Shown here piece after piece: positions 42,257 through 50,085 of a DNA stretch of 64,000 bases. The position numbers and the translations under genes were made by a program. How positions within the stretch are numbered: position 1 is the stretch's first letter; the number at the start of each line of letters is the position of its first letter. The notes below the pieces were generated by a model. It was not told where the DNA came from. It made no database searches and saw nothing but the letters and a program-made list of their open reading frames with translations. Source of the stretch: Dawidia soli (GTDB lineage Bacteria; Bacteroidota; Bacteroidia; Cytophagales; Cyclobacteriaceae); contig NZ_JAHESC010000020.1 in the NCBI RefSeq assembly GCF_018598185.1, forward strand, positions 62,001 through 126,000, read 5' to 3'.

Positions 42257-43036
42257 TTATATATCCGAATATGCCGTAGCATTCAACAGATACTGCGTAT
42301 TCTTCAACATGTTATTCTTATACTCCGGCGCCGCCAGCAACTTCTTCCACGCTGCGTCCTCCGTAAACGTCTTCCAATGCTCCTCGCGCGAAGCGCGGTT
42401 ATCAAACGAGGTCATATACATGAAGTTCGGCCGGTTAGCGCCTGCCAGCACTTCAGCATAGAACACTGCATTAAAGCCAAGACGGTGAAAGAGCTTGATC
42501 TCTCCCCCTTCGTTAAACATATGGATCTTGTTACGCGAGATTTTTTCCGTATGCCCCTCATAGCTGCGCAACTCGTAAACACGGTTAGACTGTGGACCGG
42601 TAAGCTTTGGCAAGGTCATGACCGGCGCGTCGGCAAACGCCTTCAGCAGGATCGTCTCGATGCGGCTATACGGTGGTGAGGTGTAGGGGGCATCGATGTA
42701 GTCGCGCCCTGCCGCTTGATATTGTTTATCTTTTTCCAGGGTTTCGTTAAGGGTCGTGAACTGTTCTACTGTCTGGTAGGGGATCAGCACGACAATGCGC
42801 TTGCCGGCATAAGCGGTGTCGGTGGCGATGGGCGTGAAAACGCCTACGCGGGCAATACCGGCGCGGTGCAGGGCAGGCAGGTAGGCATCCTTCAGGAACC
42901 GGTGCAGGCGGTCGGCCTGATCGGGTTGGTTGATATGGTAGATGCGGATCTCATAGAATTCGCGCTTGGGAGCCGTCCTGGCATACGTGGCCAGACCGGC
43001 CAGCAGCAGACAGAAGAAGGAGAAAAATTTCATCAT
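42257..43036 (-). CDS. NIPSNAP-family protein with two tandem domains
   Basis: 259 residues from ATG 43036 (or 43033). Signal peptide KFFSFFCLLLAGLATYA. Two ferredoxin-like NIPSNAP units: FYEIRIYHINQPDQADRLHRFLKDAYLPALHRAG (about 28-60) and VYELRSYEGHTEKISRNKIHMFNEGGEIKLFHRLGF (about 150-190), with MYMTSFDNRASREEHWKTF between strands of the second. NIPSNAP proteins are dimeric alpha-beta barrel-like; bacterial secreted forms have no known function. Divergent from tetR at 43194, with the tetR operator lying between them. Confidence 0.9.
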   Translation of the reverse strand: MMKFFSFFCLLLAGLATYARTAPKREFYEIRIYHINQPDQADRLHRFLKDAYLPALHRAGIARVGVFTPIATDTAYAGKRIVVLIPYQTVEQFTTLNETLEKDKQYQAAGRDYIDAPYTSPPYSRIETILLKAFADAPVMTLPKLTGPQSNRVYELRSYEGHTEKISRNKIHMFNEGGEIKLFHRLGFNAVFYAEVLAGANRPNFMYMTSFDNRASREEHWKTFTEDAAWKKLLAAPEYKNNMLKNTQYLLNATAYSDI

Positions 43037-43153
43037 AATCGGATGGTTGTGTTCGAACGAAGGTAACAAACGTTTTCATAACGCAATTCAGGGGATGTGA
43101 CCAACCGGCGAAAAGGCAGGAGCAATGGTCGGAAAGAAAATAATTGAATATGG

Positions 43154-43186
43154 AAATATAACTGAACGAACATTCATTTATATTTG
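43154..43186. promoter_or_regulatory. Near-palindromic operator overlapping the tetR -7 element
   Basis: AAATATAACTGAAC (43154-43167), four centre bases GAAC, then ATTCATTTATATTT (43172-43185), giving 12 of 14 arm positions paired. It overlaps the -7 element TATATTTG at 43179-43186, so a bound TetR protein would block transcription. The core TGAACGAACATTCA resembles known TetR operators. Confidence 0.7.
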
Positions 43187-43193
43187 TGCCGTT

Positions 43194-43787
43194 ATGCGAG
43201 CACGCGACGAACAGAAGGAAGAGGCCATCCGGCAGGAAGCGCTCAAGATGATCGTAGAAGAGGGGTTCGATGGATTGAGCATGCAAAAGCTGGCAAAGGC
43301 CGCGGGTGTATCACCGGCGACTATCTATATCTACTATAAGGACCGCGACGATCTGATCGTGCAGCTGTGGGTGCACGAAATGAATAAAATGATCGACGCC
43401 ACCTTAAAAGATTTTGATCCCGATGCGCCCTTTGCCGAGGGACTACGCGTACAGTGGATGAATCGGGCGCACTACAGCATCGACAATCCCCTGAACTCGG
43501 AATTTCTCGAACAGATAAAACATTCTCCCTATCATTACGTCTCCATCGACAAGGTGGATCCCCGGTTCCTCGACGCCATGCAACGGTTTGTACACAACGG
43601 CATTCGCCGCAAGGAGGTCGTGAAGCTGCCGATGGAAGTATACTGGTCTGTCGCATTCGCGCCCCTGTATAACCTGGTGCGCATGCACATGGCCGGTCGT
43701 GGACTCGGAGGTCGTCAGCCGTTTACGCTCGACGATAAGATGTTGGAACAAACACTCAAACTTGTGATTAAAGCGCTGACGCCATGA
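43194..43787 (+). CDS. TetR/AcrR-family transcriptional regulator
   Basis: 197 residues from ATG 43194; a longer frame from 43125 lacks homology and would read through the operator. N-terminal HTH: RQEALKMIVEEGFDGLSMQKLAKAAGVSPATIYIYYKDRDDL, the family signature. The C-terminal ligand-binding domain is variable. The -7 element ends just 7 nt before the ATG and a 32-bp near-palindrome covers it, so autoregulation is expected. It overlaps the next gene by 4 bp (ATGA), and an MFS exporter follows, the usual repressor-efflux arrangement. The ligand is unknown. Confidence 0.93.
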   Translation: MRARDEQKEEAIRQEALKMIVEEGFDGLSMQKLAKAAGVSPATIYIYYKDRDDLIVQLWVHEMNKMIDATLKDFDPDAPFAEGLRVQWMNRAHYSIDNPLNSEFLEQIKHSPYHYVSIDKVDPRFLDAMQRFVHNGIRRKEVVKLPMEVYWSVAFAPLYNLVRMHMAGRGLGGRQPFTLDDKMLEQTLKLVIKALTP

Positions 43788-44053
43788 GAGTAAGATCCTT
43801 AACCCCTTCTGCTATGACACGATACCCGCAAGAGACGCCGACCATTCTGGTGTTGAAGACCAACATTGCCGACCAGGCATGCCTCAACAAAATTGCTCCC
43901 GTGTTGAGCGGTGACAAACGCATTCTGCGGTGGAACGTAGACCAGCAGGACATAGACAATGTGTTGCGCATCGAGTGCGAGGAGCTCACGTATGAAGACA
44001 TCTTCCACATGGTCTTAAAGGCCGGCCTGTGGTGTGAAGAATTGCCCGACTAA
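43784..44053 (+). CDS. Small HMA-like (ferredoxin-fold) protein
   Basis: 89 residues from the ATG overlapping the tetR stop (an internal ATG at 43814 is possible). The secondary-structure pattern beta-alpha-beta-beta-alpha-beta (TILVLKTNI, DQACLNKIAPVL, RILRWNVDQQDIDNVLRIECEEL, YEDIFHMVLKAGLWCEEL) resembles heavy-metal-associated domains, but the metal-binding CxxC is missing; only scattered cysteines remain at ACLNK, RIECEE and LWCEE. Located between tetR and an MFS exporter in one transcript. It may bind a ligand or metal differently, or assist the exporter; this is inference. Confidence 0.72.
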   Translation: MRVRSLTPSAMTRYPQETPTILVLKTNIADQACLNKIAPVLSGDKRILRWNVDQQDIDNVLRIECEELTYEDIFHMVLKAGLWCEELPD

Positions 44054-44080
44054 GCCGGCCGTATAAACTCGACTAGAATT

Positions 44081-45361
44081 ATGACCAAAGAAAAACTTTT
44101 CACCCGATATGAATCCTTCGTGATAGCCGTCTTGGCGTTCATCCAGTTTACCGTTATTCTTGATTTTATGGTGTTGTCGCCGCTGGGCAACATCGTGATG
44201 CCGGCGCTTCAAATGAGTCCGGCCCAGTTCAGCCGCGTCGTGGCAGGCTATGCCATAAGTGCAGGCATCTCGGGCCTGGTGACGGCCAGTTTTGCCGATA
44301 AGTTCGATCGCAAAAAAATGTTGCTTTTCTTTTATGTAGGCTTTGTGATCGGAACAGCGTTGTGTGCGCTGGCAACAGACTACACGTCGCTGCTCCTGGC
44401 GCGTATCGTAACCGGTATATTCGGTGGTGTAATCAGTTCCATTACATATGCCATCATTACCGACCTCTTTCGCCTGGAAGTGCGTGGTCGTGTCATGGGC
44501 TTTGTACAAATGGCGTTTGCCGCCAGCCAGGCACTAGGTATTCCCGCGGGATTAAAACTGGCTACCATGTTTGAATGGCATGTGCCCTTTACCATGATTG
44601 TAGGCATTAGTATCGTTGCCGGTATCATCATCGCGCTTTATCTGAAACCCGTGGCGGATCACCTACAGGAACGCGCGCGCGTCAACGCCTTCCGGCACCT
44701 GGTCTCAACCCTACAAAAGCCGCATTATCTACGCACATTTGCTGCGACTACGCTGTTGGCCACGGGCGGTTTTATGCTGATGCCGTTCGGAACCGAATTC
44801 ATGGAGCATAATCTGAAGATAGATAAAGAAATAATTTATCTGGTATATATATTCACAGGTATCTGTACCATCATTACAGGGCCACTCATTGGAAAATTCA
44901 GTGACTCGGTTGGTAAATACCCGGTGTTCGTTGCCGGTTCGATTCTGAGCATTATCATGGCCATCGTCTATTGCAACCTGGGCATTACACCTCTATGGGT
45001 TGTTACCATCTTGAGCATGGTCATGTTTGTGGGCGTATCGTCTCGTATGATTTCGTCTTCCGCACTGATTTCGGCAGTACCTGTGCCGGCAGACCGGGGT
45101 GCTTTCATGAGTATAAACTCAGCGGTTCAGTACATCGCTGGTGGGATTGCAGCGGTCATCGCCGGACAGATTATTGTCAAGCGACCGGATGGCTACCTCG
45201 AACACTATAACAGGCTGGGCTATGCGGTAACGATCTCCATGCTGATAACGATCGCCCTGATGTATTTGGTGCATCGCTACGTTCAGCGAAACTCGTCTAA
45301 AACCGAGGGCAAGCCAGTGGTGAACGCAGAATCAGAAGTGTCGGTGGCAGCTACTAAGTAG
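44081..45361 (+). CDS. MFS efflux transporter under TetR control
   Basis: 426 residues with 12 predicted membrane segments. Motif A is between TM2 and TM3 (GLVTASFADKFDRKKMLLF), and a variant of motif C-like glycine pattern occurs in TM5 (FVQMAFAASQALGIPAGL). Start MTKEKLFTRYESFVIAVLAFIQFTVILDFMV resembles drug/proton antiporters. It follows tetR and the HMA-like gene by 27 bp. A likely export target is a small hydrophobic compound sensed by TetR, though identity is unknown. The stop codon overlaps the convergent DUF3820 gene by 8 bp. Confidence 0.88.
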   Translation: MTKEKLFTRYESFVIAVLAFIQFTVILDFMVLSPLGNIVMPALQMSPAQFSRVVAGYAISAGISGLVTASFADKFDRKKMLLFFYVGFVIGTALCALATDYTSLLLARIVTGIFGGVISSITYAIITDLFRLEVRGRVMGFVQMAFAASQALGIPAGLKLATMFEWHVPFTMIVGISIVAGIIIALYLKPVADHLQERARVNAFRHLVSTLQKPHYLRTFAATTLLATGGFMLMPFGTEFMEHNLKIDKEIIYLVYIFTGICTIITGPLIGKFSDSVGKYPVFVAGSILSIIMAIVYCNLGITPLWVVTILSMVMFVGVSSRMISSSALISAVPVPADRGAFMSINSAVQYIAGGIAAVIAGQIIVKRPDGYLEHYNRLGYAVTISMLITIALMYLVHRYVQRNSSKTEGKPVVNAESEVSVAATK

Positions 45362-45602
45362 GGGGAAACGCTCGCTTCAGCGGAACCAGCAAGTACTCAA
45401 GCCCGTTGATCTTGATCTCATAGATCGTAGATAAGATCATGCCCAGTTTGCCCGCGGGAAAACCCTCGCGGGCAAACCACTCTAAATAGTGCACGGGCAA
45501 ATCACAGATGATCGTGTCCTTGTATTTGCCGAACGGCATCCGCATGGTCACGATCTTTTTTAATATATCGGGGTCGGTGGCCTGGGGCATTACGGGTTCC
45601 AT
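45354..45602 (-). CDS. DUF3820-family small protein
   Basis: 82 residues. Family pattern: MRMPFGKYKDTIICDLPVHYLEWFAREGFPAGKLG and IYEIKINGLEYLLVPLKR. DUF3820 proteins are short and related to a domain found near exonuclease (Rnt/DnaQ-type) proteins; the function is unknown. It converges with the MFS gene, overlapping its 3' end by 8 bp, and lies 11 bp downstream of the ClC gene, so it is likely the last gene of a ClC-DUF3820 unit. Confidence 0.85.
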   Translation of the reverse strand: MEPVMPQATDPDILKKIVTMRMPFGKYKDTIICDLPVHYLEWFAREGFPAGKLGMILSTIYEIKINGLEYLLVPLKRAFPPT

Positions 45603-45613
45603 ACGTCGTTGGC

Positions 45614-47386
45614 TTATACAGATTGCAATAACTCTTCACGATACTTGGTCAGGATACTGGACTTCGATACAAACCCCAGGTACGTCGTGTTGTCGACCAC
45701 CGGTAAATTCCACTGGTTGGTCTCTTCAAACTTCTTGAGAATGGTATGAAAGTTATCCTGCGGCGAAATAACTGCCGGCAGCGGGCTCATCAGGTCACGC
45801 ACCCAGACCTTTTCATACTGGTCATGCTTGAAGATGATGTTCCGCACGTTGTCGAGATAGACCAGGCCCACCAGCTCGTTATCGTTCAGCACCGGAAAGA
45901 TGTTGCGCTTAGAAATCGAGATGGCTTTCACCAGGTCTTGTAACGACTCGTTGGAACGGATCACCGAGAAGTTTTTCTCGATCAGGTCCATCAGCTCCAG
46001 GCGGCTCAGCAGCGACTTGTCACGGTCCTCGATCGGCGACCGCAGCTTCAGCGACAGCTTCTTGCCCTCCATCGACAGCGGCTCGACGTAGTGGGTCACC
46101 ACGGTGCTGATAGCCGCTACCAGCATCAGCGGGATCATCAGCTCATAGCCGCCGGTGATCTCGGCAATAAGGAACACCGCCGTCAGCGGCGCATAGAACA
46201 CACCGGCCAGCAAACCCGCCATGCCGACCAGCGCAAAGTTAGTCTCGGGAATATGTGTCAGTCCTGAAAGGTTAATCACTCGGGCAAATATAAATCCCAG
46301 GTACGCCCCCATAAACAACGAAGGGCCGAAGCTGCCACCGTTGCCACCGCTGCCGATCGTGAGCGCGGCCGCCACACATTTCAGCAACGCAGCGCCCCCC
46401 AGAAAGATCAACAGGATAGATTCCGACGAGATAGCATCTTGAAAGATACTGTTCTGAGCCAGCTCGGCCGGCTTCAGCTGTGACAATACCTTGATCGTTT
46501 CATACCCTTCGCCAAAAAGCGGCGGAAAGATCAGCAACAGGAGCATGAGACACACACCGCCGATGATGACCCGCACGGTATTGTTGCCGATACCGCGCAT
46601 CTTGCCGGTCACCCACTCAAACGTGCGCGCAAAGTATAGCGAGAGCAACCCCGTCAGAACACCCAGGGCGATGTACCACGGCACATTGTAGTAGTTGAAC
46701 GGTTCTGTTAATGCGAACGAAAGCACAACACCTTGTGCCAGGATGATCTTGGAGAGCAGAGCACCACACGCCGCCGAGATGATCAGCGGTATGAACGCCG
46801 AGGCGCTCACATCGGTCAGCAACACCTCGATCGCAAAAAGCACCCCCGCGATCGGTGAGCTGAAGGCCGCGGCAATGCCAGACGCCGCGCCACACGCCAG
46901 GAGGATCGTGCGCTCCTTGTACGATAGCCGGTACGTGCGCCCGTAGTTGGAGCCAATGGCCGACCCGGTTGTTACCATCGGCGACTCCAACCCCGTCGAG
47001 CCACCAAAGCCAACCGTGAGGGCAGCCGTGACCAGGTGCGTGTACATCTGGCTGGAAGGCAGCACACTTGATTTTTTGGCAATGGCATAAGCAATCTCGG
47101 CCGTGCCTTTTTTGAATTCACCCTTCAGCGCCTTCTGCACGTAAAAAACAGTCAGGCCAATGCCGATCATCGGAAACAACGTGAAGAGAAAGAACTCTTC
47201 ATAGTTGTGCGAGTAATAGACCACCAGCCGCTCGATGGAGTGAACGAAGTATTTCAGAATGATGGCCGCCAGCCCCGACGAAAGTCCCACAATGATGCTG
47301 GAAAGTATAAAGAACTGTCGTACCGAGAGTTTTTCACGCACGTACAACATCAATCGGCTTACGAAGCCATGAACACGTCTAATCAT
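45614..47386 (-). CDS. ClC-type chloride channel/transporter with CBS domains
   Basis: 590 residues: about 10-12 ClC membrane helices (to residue about 430) and a C-terminal CBS pair (about 450-585). Selectivity motifs: GFGGSTGLESP (E of GxExP gate retained), GSGGNGGSFGPSLFMG and FYAPLTAVFLIAEIT. In the helix with FSSPIAGVLFAIEVLL, the position equivalent to the internal proton glutamate of E. coli ClC (the second E of IIEE) appears to be Val. That would favour a channel-like or uncoupled mode. It lies upstream of the DUF3820 gene. The alignment by eye leaves the exact position open. Confidence 0.9.
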   Translation of the reverse strand: MIRRVHGFVSRLMLYVREKLSVRQFFILSSIIVGLSSGLAAIILKYFVHSIERLVVYYSHNYEEFFLFTLFPMIGIGLTVFYVQKALKGEFKKGTAEIAYAIAKKSSVLPSSQMYTHLVTAALTVGFGGSTGLESPMVTTGSAIGSNYGRTYRLSYKERTILLACGAASGIAAAFSSPIAGVLFAIEVLLTDVSASAFIPLIISAACGALLSKIILAQGVVLSFALTEPFNYYNVPWYIALGVLTGLLSLYFARTFEWVTGKMRGIGNNTVRVIIGGVCLMLLLLIFPPLFGEGYETIKVLSQLKPAELAQNSIFQDAISSESILLIFLGGAALLKCVAAALTIGSGGNGGSFGPSLFMGAYLGFIFARVINLSGLTHIPETNFALVGMAGLLAGVFYAPLTAVFLIAEITGGYELMIPLMLVAAISTVVTHYVEPLSMEGKKLSLKLRSPIEDRDKSLLSRLELMDLIEKNFSVIRSNESLQDLVKAISISKRNIFPVLNDNELVGLVYLDNVRNIIFKHDQYEKVWVRDLMSPLPAVISPQDNFHTILKKFEETNQWNLPVVDNTTYLGFVSKSSILTKYREELLQSV

Positions 47387-47422
47387 TCCTGCGGCGTTTG
47401 GAGGTGGGCAAGATAGGAAAGA

Positions 47423-48718
47423 TCACCGGTTCTCCCAACCTGCATACTTCGAACGAAAGTAGAGCATCGACGCCAGGATGAGCACTGCGCCCAGCAGGGA
47501 TACGATGTAGCCGGAGTGGATGAACACGTGTACCCAACTGACTTCGGCGTAGCCAAATTCCTTGAAGAACAGTACACTGATACTGCCCAGGTAACCAAAG
47601 GAGTCGGCCATGTACATGATAAATCCCACCGTACCGGCGTAACGGAACGTGGCGATAAGACGGTCAAAAAAAATGCTGTTGAACGGCACATAGCCCAGGT
47701 ACAATCCCAGGCCGATCAGGATCATCCACGCAGGCGCACCGATGGTATGCTGTTCAAATAAAAAAGTACTCACGCCGATCAGGATCATGCCTGCGGCAAT
47801 GATGAGGTGATTGATCATCAACGCACGCGCATTATTCCGGATCAGCATGATGCTGCCGATAATGATCAGCACAGCAATGGACACCGGCACTTCCGTGGCC
47901 GTGAAGATGCCGGCCGATTGCCCATACCCCAGCGTCTTCCAAACCTCGGCCGAGAAGTTATCGCGAAAATCGCGGAACGTCGTCAATAAAATATACGTCA
48001 GCGTAAACAGAATAATGCCCGGCAGAAAGGTGCGCACAAAACGTCTGCGCTCGGCGCCATCCATCGGTTGCCGGCGCGTACGCAACGCCTCGTCCAGGGG
48101 CGATGGTGGCGGCAACTTGTCGACAAGCCACAAGAAGATGAGCATCGGTATGGCAAAGAGTAAACAGGCCACAAAGGGCATCCACATCTCGGGTACGTGC
48201 CAGTCGCGCATGATAAAGGCCCCCGAGGAACGCGAGAGACCTCCCGAGAAGATAAAGCTCACCGACAACGCCGCCGTCAGTACTTCGGTGGTGCGTCGCC
48301 CCTCCAGGTAGCCGAACACCATGCCCCACACCATGCCGAGCGGGAAGCCGTTGGTAAAGATGAAGAGAATATTGTACGGCGGCGGCACCAGGGCGAAGAG
48401 CAGCCACGAGAGGCTGGCCACCCCGGTCATCAACAGAATGCCAAAGGCGCGGGAACGCGCCTTGAGCTCGGCGATAACCTTGATGCCGATAACCTTCGAG
48501 AGCGCATAACCCAATACCTGGGCGATGACGAGCCAGACCTTATAGCTGACGCCCGCGAAGACAAGCCCCTCAAACGTCGCGGCGGTGAATGCCTTACGAA
48601 ATGCAAAGATGCAGGTATACAGACAAAACGCGGCTACCGATGCGTAGAGCGTAAACCAGAATGTATTTGCGCTTTTGAGCCAGCGCGTGAGCGGATGTTC
48701 GACAAGGGAAGAAGCCAT
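47423..48718 (-). CDS. DUF5690-family MFS-like membrane protein
   Basis: 431 residues from ATG 48718 (or ATG 48724). Twelve hydrophobic helices with MFS-like spacing: TLYASVAAFCLYTCIFAFRKAFT at the N-terminus, GMVWGMVFGYLEGRRTTEVLTA, and a charged central loop (PSPLDEALRTRRQPMDGAERRRFV, about 210-235). The family is widespread in Bacteroidota, and its substrate is not established. Located 53 bp downstream of the XRE-cupin regulator on the same strand, consistent with local regulation, and upstream of the ClC gene (36 bp). Confidence 0.85.
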   Translation of the reverse strand: MASSLVEHPLTRWLKSANTFWFTLYASVAAFCLYTCIFAFRKAFTAATFEGLVFAGVSYKVWLVIAQVLGYALSKVIGIKVIAELKARSRAFGILLMTGVASLSWLLFALVPPPYNILFIFTNGFPLGMVWGMVFGYLEGRRTTEVLTAALSVSFIFSGGLSRSSGAFIMRDWHVPEMWMPFVACLLFAIPMLIFLWLVDKLPPPSPLDEALRTRRQPMDGAERRRFVRTFLPGIILFTLTYILLTTFRDFRDNFSAEVWKTLGYGQSAGIFTATEVPVSIAVLIIIGSIMLIRNNARALMINHLIIAAGMILIGVSTFLFEQHTIGAPAWMILIGLGLYLGYVPFNSIFFDRLIATFRYAGTVGFIMYMADSFGYLGSISVLFFKEFGYAEVSWVHVFIHSGYIVSLLGAVLILASMLYFRSKYAGWENR

Positions 48719-48771
48719 ACACATACCGGCGCGCCGGCGCCTGGTGCAATATGGCTATTTTTTGATAAAAT

Positions 48772-49377
48772 CTATTTCGACAGCAGGAAGCTCACAACCA
48801 GCATCACCACCTTGCGCCGCGATCGGTTGACCGGCAGGTGAGGAGCAGAGGTGTTAAAGTAGATCGAGTCGCCTTCGTCCAGGCGGATCGTTTCCTGGTT
48901 GATCTGATACTCGCAGCTTCCCGACAGGATATATTGAAACGCATAGCCGTCGGTGGTGGTGGGTCGACCCTTCGCGCCGGGGTCCAGCGTCAGCAGCATC
49001 GCCTCCATGGCGCAGTTGGGAATGTTTTGCGAGAGAATATATTGATAGTGAAAACCGGCGCCGGCTTCGCGGTCGATGGACGTGCATTCGCCCTTCTTCA
49101 CGAGCAGGTATTCGCGCCCGTTCAGCAGCACCATTTCTTCAAAAAATTCCTTTAAGGAGATATCGAGCGACTGCAGGATCATGATAAAGACCGGCAGGGA
49201 AGGGATGGTGCGTGAATTCTCTACTTTGGAGAGCAGCCCTTTGCTGACGTTCGAGCGCAGGGCGAGTTGTTGGATGGTGTAGTTCTTTTCGAGCCGTACA
49301 GACCGTATCTTTTTAGCGATCCGTGACACTACTTCATTGTCGATCATACCCGGTTGAGGTTTCCTGGCGGTAAACAT
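48772..49377 (-). CDS. XRE-family regulator with C-terminal cupin domain
   Basis: 201 residues from ATG 49377 (ATG at 49347 and TTG at 49383 are alternatives). N-terminal XRE helix-turn-helix: IRSVRLEKNYTIQQLALRSNVSKGLLSKVENSRTIPSLPVFIMI. C-terminal cupin (about 100-200): DGYAFQYILSGSCEYQINQETIRLDEGDSIYFNTSAPH. In this class the cupin senses a small molecule. It lies directly upstream of the DUF5690 membrane protein, which it probably controls. A 16-bp inverted repeat 35 bp upstream of the start (49412-49427) is a candidate operator. Confidence 0.9.
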   Translation of the reverse strand: MFTARKPQPGMIDNEVVSRIAKKIRSVRLEKNYTIQQLALRSNVSKGLLSKVENSRTIPSLPVFIMILQSLDISLKEFFEEMVLLNGREYLLVKKGECTSIDREAGAGFHYQYILSQNIPNCAMEAMLLTLDPGAKGRPTTTDGYAFQYILSGSCEYQINQETIRLDEGDSIYFNTSAPHLPVNRSRRKVVMLVVSFLLSK

Positions 49378-49411
49378 AAACAATCCTTGCAGCCCTGCGT
49401 ACCTCCCAAAC

Positions 49412-49427
49412 CACGCCGCACGGCGTG
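49412..49427. promoter_or_regulatory. Inverted repeat upstream of the XRE-cupin gene, candidate operator
   Basis: CACGCCG-CA-CGGCGTG: seven perfect base pairs around a CA centre. It lies 35 bp upstream of the XRE-cupin start codon, a usual place for autoregulatory binding. Confidence 0.4.
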
Positions 49428-49548
49428 TTAAACCAATGTTATCCCCCGCAAACCATTTCCCGAGGGAAAACCGGCAGGCCCGTGCAGCCAGCTCGTAAAC
49501 GTTAATAGAAGTTTAATGTGCCGCAGGATGGGTAGGGTAGACGGGAAA

Positions 49549-49582
49549 CGAAAAAAGCCGCCCCAGCGACTGGGACGGCTTC
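49549..49582 (-). terminator. Intrinsic terminator of trxA
   Basis: On the minus strand AAGCCGTCCCAG pairs with CTGGGGCGGCTT (one mismatch or G-T pair), followed by TTTT. It lies about 23 bp after the trxA stop. Confidence 0.85.
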
Positions 49583-49604
49583 CTATATATACACCGCCGG
49601 CAGC

Positions 49605-49928
49605 TTATGCCACCTGAGCCGATAATTTTTGATTCAGCACCGACTTGGGCACAGCACCAACTTGCTTGTCAACCACCTGGCCGCCTTTGAACACCAGCAG
49701 GGTCGGGATGCTCCGCACACCGAAACGAGCCGTTACAGTCGGGTTTTCATCGACATTCAATTTGCCGATAACTGCTTTGCCTTCGTAATCGCCGGCGAGT
49801 TCTTCTACCACCGGTCCGATCATCTTACAGGGACCACACCATTCGGCCCAGAAGTCTACCAATACAGGCTTATCAGAATTTATGATCTGATCGAAGTTAG
49901 CATCTGTAAGTTCAATTGCTTTTCCCAT
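49605..49928 (-). CDS. trxA: Thioredoxin
   Basis: 107 residues, full-length classical thioredoxin: FWAEWCGPCKMIGP with the redox pair at about residues 31 and 34, the cis-proline motif RSIPTLLVF, and the C-terminal helix. It reduces protein disulfides in the cytoplasm with thioredoxin reductase. No signal peptide. It has its own -7 element upstream on the minus strand and its own terminator, so it is monocistronic. It is followed upstream by dnaE on the same strand. Confidence 0.97.
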   Translation of the reverse strand: MGKAIELTDANFDQIINSDKPVLVDFWAEWCGPCKMIGPVVEELAGDYEGKAVIGKLNVDENPTVTARFGVRSIPTLLVFKGGQVVDKQVGAVPKSVLNQKLSAQVA

Positions 49929-50016
49929 GAGAGTTATGTGTTATAAATTATGTTCTTTCAATAAGTGTCGTCTTCTTTTGTTATCAGAAGGTGGTTCACA
50001 TTCACTTATCCCAACA

Positions 50017-50024
50017 CAAAGGTA
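50017..50024 (-). promoter_or_regulatory. Candidate -7 element of trxA
   Basis: On the minus strand TACCTTTG matches TAnnTTTG exactly, about 89 nt upstream of the trxA start. A TTTG (50037-50040, minus strand) is present but spaced only 12 bp away. Confidence 0.45.
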
Positions 50025-50046
50025 ATTTATTTAGTTCAAAGTTCGT

Positions 50047-50078
50047 GCCTGCCCCTGCCGGCAGGCAGGCTTGCCTGC
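50047..50078. repeat. GC-rich hairpin cluster between dnaE and trxA
   Basis: CCTGCCGGCAGG (50054-50065) is a perfect 12-bp palindrome, overlapping a second hairpin GCAGGC-TT-GCCTGC (50065-50078). It is 8 bp downstream of the dnaE stop codon and could end or protect the dnaE transcript. Confidence 0.55.
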
Positions 50079-50085
50079 GTACCGG

